From Vulcanimicrobiota bacterium (lineage in GTDB: Bacteria; Vulcanimicrobiota; Vulcanimicrobiia; Vulcanimicrobiales; Vulcanimicrobiaceae), in contig JASHTE010000272.1 of NCBI GenBank assembly GCA_030040695.1, positions 1 through 8,504 of the forward strand: a stretch of DNA of 8,504 nucleotides. Direction: 5' to 3'. A model generated the notes under the pieces. It saw only the letters and a list, made by a program, of their open reading frames with translations. It searched no databases and was not told where the DNA came from. The position numbers and the translations under genes were made by a program. Below are positions 6,660 through 8,504 of the stretch, in pieces (position 1 is the first letter of the stretch; each line of letters starts with the position of its first letter).

Positions 6660-8021
6660 TTGACCGAGCGAGCTACCGGCACGGTCGTCTTCACGATCTT
6701 TCTCGTCATCACGCTCGGGATCGCGGTTCAAGGCGCCTTTCAAACGCGGGCGAGCATCGCAGTTACCTTCAACCGTTTGGCGGAGATGCAACGCGCGCAG
6801 ACGGACTTGCAAGAGATGCTGCGGTTGCAAATCAACGAGGAGGACTCCCTCCGCGGCTTCGTCCTCACGCAAGATCCGTTTTACGTGCAGCAGTACGCGC
6901 AAGCGACGTCGGAGTGGGGTGGGAAGGAGCGAGCGGTTCGCGCGGCGCTCATCGATCAGCACCTGAGCCTCGCGCTGTCGCTCCTCGATGACTACGTGGC
7001 GGTGCAGCAGCGCTGGCGCAGAGAGATCGCACAGCCGCTGCTCGTCAACCCGGGGCGCGACGTCGTCTCGCTCGAGAAGAAGACGAAGCTCTTCATCGAG
7101 TACCAGGAAGATACGACGGAGGGTGTTCGCATCGCGCTCGTCGACGAGAGTGCGCGGCTCGCCCACAGCACGCAAGACCAAATCAATCGGACGTCCTATG
7201 TCCGTGCCTTCTGGCTCCTCATCTTCGGGCTTCTCGCAGTGCTCTTCAATGCGTACGGCTCGAGGCTCAATCGCGAGTTGCAGGAAGAGCGCATGGTTAC
7301 CGACGTCCTGCAGCAGGCCTTCCGAAGCACGCACGCGCCGATTCCGAACTGTGAGGTCGGCTCGGCCTACCTGTCCGCAACGAGCCGCGTTCGCGTCGGC
7401 GGCGACGTCTACGACGTCTTTCCGCTCTCGGAGGGTAAGGCGCTGCTGCTCGTGGCCGATGTGAGCGGCAAGGGCGTCGACGCGGCAGTCCTGACGGCGT
7501 TCGTCCGCTTTACCGTGCGGTCGATTGCGCTGCGGAACGCCGATCCGGGCACAATCCTCACCGAGTTCAATGAGACGTTTGGAAGAACCATCGATAACCC
7601 GTCGCTCTTCATCACCATGTTCGTCGGCATATTGGACTGCACGCAGGATGTGCTCACCTACGCGAGCGCCGGACACGACTCAGCGTACGTTCGCCGCGCT
7701 GCGCAGGGCCGGGTAGAGGCGTTGGCGGTGACCGGGCCGCTCGTGGGCGTCATGGAGAGCAGCTATCGATCCGAGGTGAAACAGCTCTCGCGCGACGATG
7801 TGATCGTGCTCGCTACCGACGGCCTCACCGAGTCGCGCACGCGGTCCGGCGAGCTGCTCGGCGAGCACGGCGCGATGGAGTGGATCGCAGCCGGCCCCTC
7901 GGGTGCTCGGGACCTCGCCGACGACCTCATCCGGCGCGTCCGCAAGCGCAGCGGAAATCGCCCCAGCGACGATCTCGCTCTGCTCACGGTTCGACTCCTC
8001 AACGGTGCAGACGATGCGTAA
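6660..8021 (+). CDS. Membrane-anchored SpoIIE/RsbU-type PP2C serine phosphatase with CHASE3-like sensor
   Basis: From TTG at 6660 the protein has 453 residues. A membrane segment (about 8-26) is followed by an outside, helical region of about 155 residues with LQINEEDSLRGFVLTQDPFY at 56-75, the hallmark of CHASE3-like sensors. A second membrane segment (183-200) and a short linker without an obvious HAMP domain lead to the phosphatase. That domain shows VGGDVYD with D249, VADVSGKG with D267, TYASAGHD at 333-340, LATDGLTESR with D387, and SDDLALLTVRL with D438, the full set of metal-binding aspartates. Such enzymes dephosphorylate serine on STAS-type anti-sigma antagonists in partner-switching pathways; no STAS or anti-sigma gene is in the window. 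The start is uncertain (TTG 6660 or CTG 6642); earlier in-frame codons run antisense through the mutase gene. The gene diverges from the mutase with about 25-42 nt between starts. Confidence 0.93.
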   Translation: MTERATGTVVFTIFLVITLGIAVQGAFQTRASIAVTFNRLAEMQRAQTDLQEMLRLQINEEDSLRGFVLTQDPFYVQQYAQATSEWGGKERAVRAALIDQHLSLALSLLDDYVAVQQRWRREIAQPLLVNPGRDVVSLEKKTKLFIEYQEDTTEGVRIALVDESARLAHSTQDQINRTSYVRAFWLLIFGLLAVLFNAYGSRLNRELQEERMVTDVLQQAFRSTHAPIPNCEVGSAYLSATSRVRVGGDVYDVFPLSEGKALLLVADVSGKGVDAAVLTAFVRFTVRSIALRNADPGTILTEFNETFGRTIDNPSLFITMFVGILDCTQDVLTYASAGHDSAYVRRAAQGRVEALAVTGPLVGVMESSYRSEVKQLSRDDVIVLATDGLTESRTRSGELLGEHGAMEWIAAGPSGARDLADDLIRRVRKRSGNRPSDDLALLTVRLLNGADDA

Positions 8022-8397
8022 GGCGGCGTGCGCGCTCTTCTTGGCCCTGCTGGCGGTCGCCGCTACGGCTCCGGCAGACCCCGTATGCCACTTGCGCGCT
8101 CCGCAGCGCGTCGTGCTTTTCGGCGCCGGAGACGACCCCAGCGTCCTGCTGTGGGATTCGCGTTTCCGGCTGCGCGCCTATCACCTCGCCTCCTTCGATG
8201 AAGCGCAGGCGATGCTGTCGCGCGCGCTCCTCGTCTCCGGAGGGACGCGCGCCGTTACTCTCTCCTGCATCGGGAATTTCGTGCAGCCTCGCTATGGTCT
8301 CTCACTCGACGACGCACTCTTCGTACGTATCCTTACCGGCCCGCTGCACGGGCGGACCGGATGGGTTATCGGCTCCGACGCGCGTGTCATGCGTTAA
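8014..8397 (+). CDS. Small exported protein with SH3-like C-terminus, function unknown
   Basis: This 127-residue protein starts with a clear signal peptide, MRKAACALFLALLAVAATAPA, with likely cleavage after A21 (APA before DP). The mature part has two cysteines (C25, C85) that could form a disulfide. Its C-terminal half, GTRAVTLSC and then FVRILTGPLHGRTGWVIGSD, resembles the strands of bacterial SH3 domains, where a G-R-x-GWV turn near the end is common; this is a pattern match, not a demonstrated family. The ATG at 8014 overlaps the phosphatase stop by 8 nt, so the two are likely translated from one mRNA in a coupled way. Since the phosphatase carries an extracytoplasmic sensor, a periplasmic or surface partner is a plausible inference only. 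An in-frame start at 7903 lies inside the phosphatase gene and was not used, because it would bury the signal peptide. Confidence 0.75.
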   Translation: MRKAACALFLALLAVAATAPADPVCHLRAPQRVVLFGAGDDPSVLLWDSRFRLRAYHLASFDEAQAMLSRALLVSGGTRAVTLSCIGNFVQPRYGLSLDDALFVRILTGPLHGRTGWVIGSDARVMR

Positions 8398-8405
8398 GAA
8401 GCGTT

Positions 8406-8440
8406 AGTGTCCGTGGTTACAGGTCGTTCTTGCGGACACT
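8406..8440. repeat. 8-bp perfect inverted repeat downstream of the small exported gene
   Basis: AGTGTCCG (8406-8413) and CGGACACT (8433-8440) are exact inverses separated by 19 nt, starting 8 nt after the stop of the exported protein. There is no T-run after the second arm, so a standard intrinsic terminator is not supported. It may stabilise the mRNA end or be part of the element that follows. GCGTTA also occurs twice just before it (8391 and 8401). Confidence 0.4.
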
Positions 8441-8467
8441 TGCCTCGCACGTCGTGTGCTCGGCTGC

Positions 8468-8504
8468 GCTCGCCTCTGCGCGGTTCCCGCCGTCCTAGCT
8501 CCGC
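8468..8504 (+). repeat. Second copy of the intergenic element core, cut by the window end
   Basis: The last 15 bases, CCGTCCTAGCTCCGC (8490-8504), are the exact inverse of 5176-5190, and GCTCGCCT (8468-8475) is the inverse of 5211-5218. Between these anchors the two copies differ in length and sequence (37 versus 43 bp), so this is a diverged copy. Like the first, it lies about 70-110 nt downstream of a gene stop and in the same orientation relative to that gene. The similarity may go on beyond the window. Confidence 0.6.

Noticed and set aside
6618..7676. N-terminal extension of the phosphomutase frame on the minus strand by about 350 codons
   Set aside because: It is antisense to the phosphatase gene, whose motifs are complete; the extension is rich in Arg, Glu and Leu with no recognisable domain, and the mutase has a normal N-terminus at 6617. 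Long antisense frames are common in GC-rich DNA.

Overview
The window is GC-rich, densely coding bacterial DNA with eight genes, seven complete and one cut by the left edge. Nothing in it fixes the taxon. The gene set (cobalamin-dependent methionine synthase, a CHASE3-like/PP2C phosphatase, AlgC-type sugar phosphomutase) fits a free-living bacterium, perhaps an uncultured soil lineage such as Candidatus Eremiobacterota; that placement is a low-confidence guess. No rRNA, tRNA, CRISPR array, transposase or phage gene was seen.

Layout. Positions 1-1803 (+) hold the C-terminal half of methionine synthase MetH: end of the pterin domain, cobalamin cap, cobalamin-binding domain and reactivation domain. 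Next comes a compact block on the same strand: a Phd/YefM-type antitoxin (1844-2068), a PIN-domain VapC-type toxin (2065-2484) and, 7 nt later, a small VOC/glyoxalase-fold protein (2492-2878). The antitoxin promoter is interleaved with four TAGAC/GTCTA half-sites starting at the metH stop codon, and its predicted transcript starts almost at the ATG, so it may be leaderless. After a 142-nt spacer comes a TauE/SafE (TSUP) membrane transporter (3021-3917).

The middle is on the minus strand: a phosphomannomutase/phosphoglucomutase (6617 down to 5259), then N-acetylglucosamine-6-phosphate deacetylase NagA (5076 down to 3940). Both act on sugar phosphates that feed envelope polysaccharide or amino-sugar pools, and they may be co-transcribed. 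Between them is a 121-bp element bounded by a perfect 13-bp inverted repeat whose arm contains the stop codon of the mutase.

Divergent from the mutase is a membrane-anchored PP2C/SpoIIE-type serine phosphatase (about 6660-8021, +), overlapped by 8 nt by a small exported SH3-like protein (8014-8397). Downstream, at the right edge, a second copy of the core of the intergenic element begins, lying in the same orientation relative to its upstream gene as the first copy. The least explained items are this element family, the repeat-bound promoter of the toxin-antitoxin operon with the VOC gene attached, and the unusual start of the phosphatase gene.
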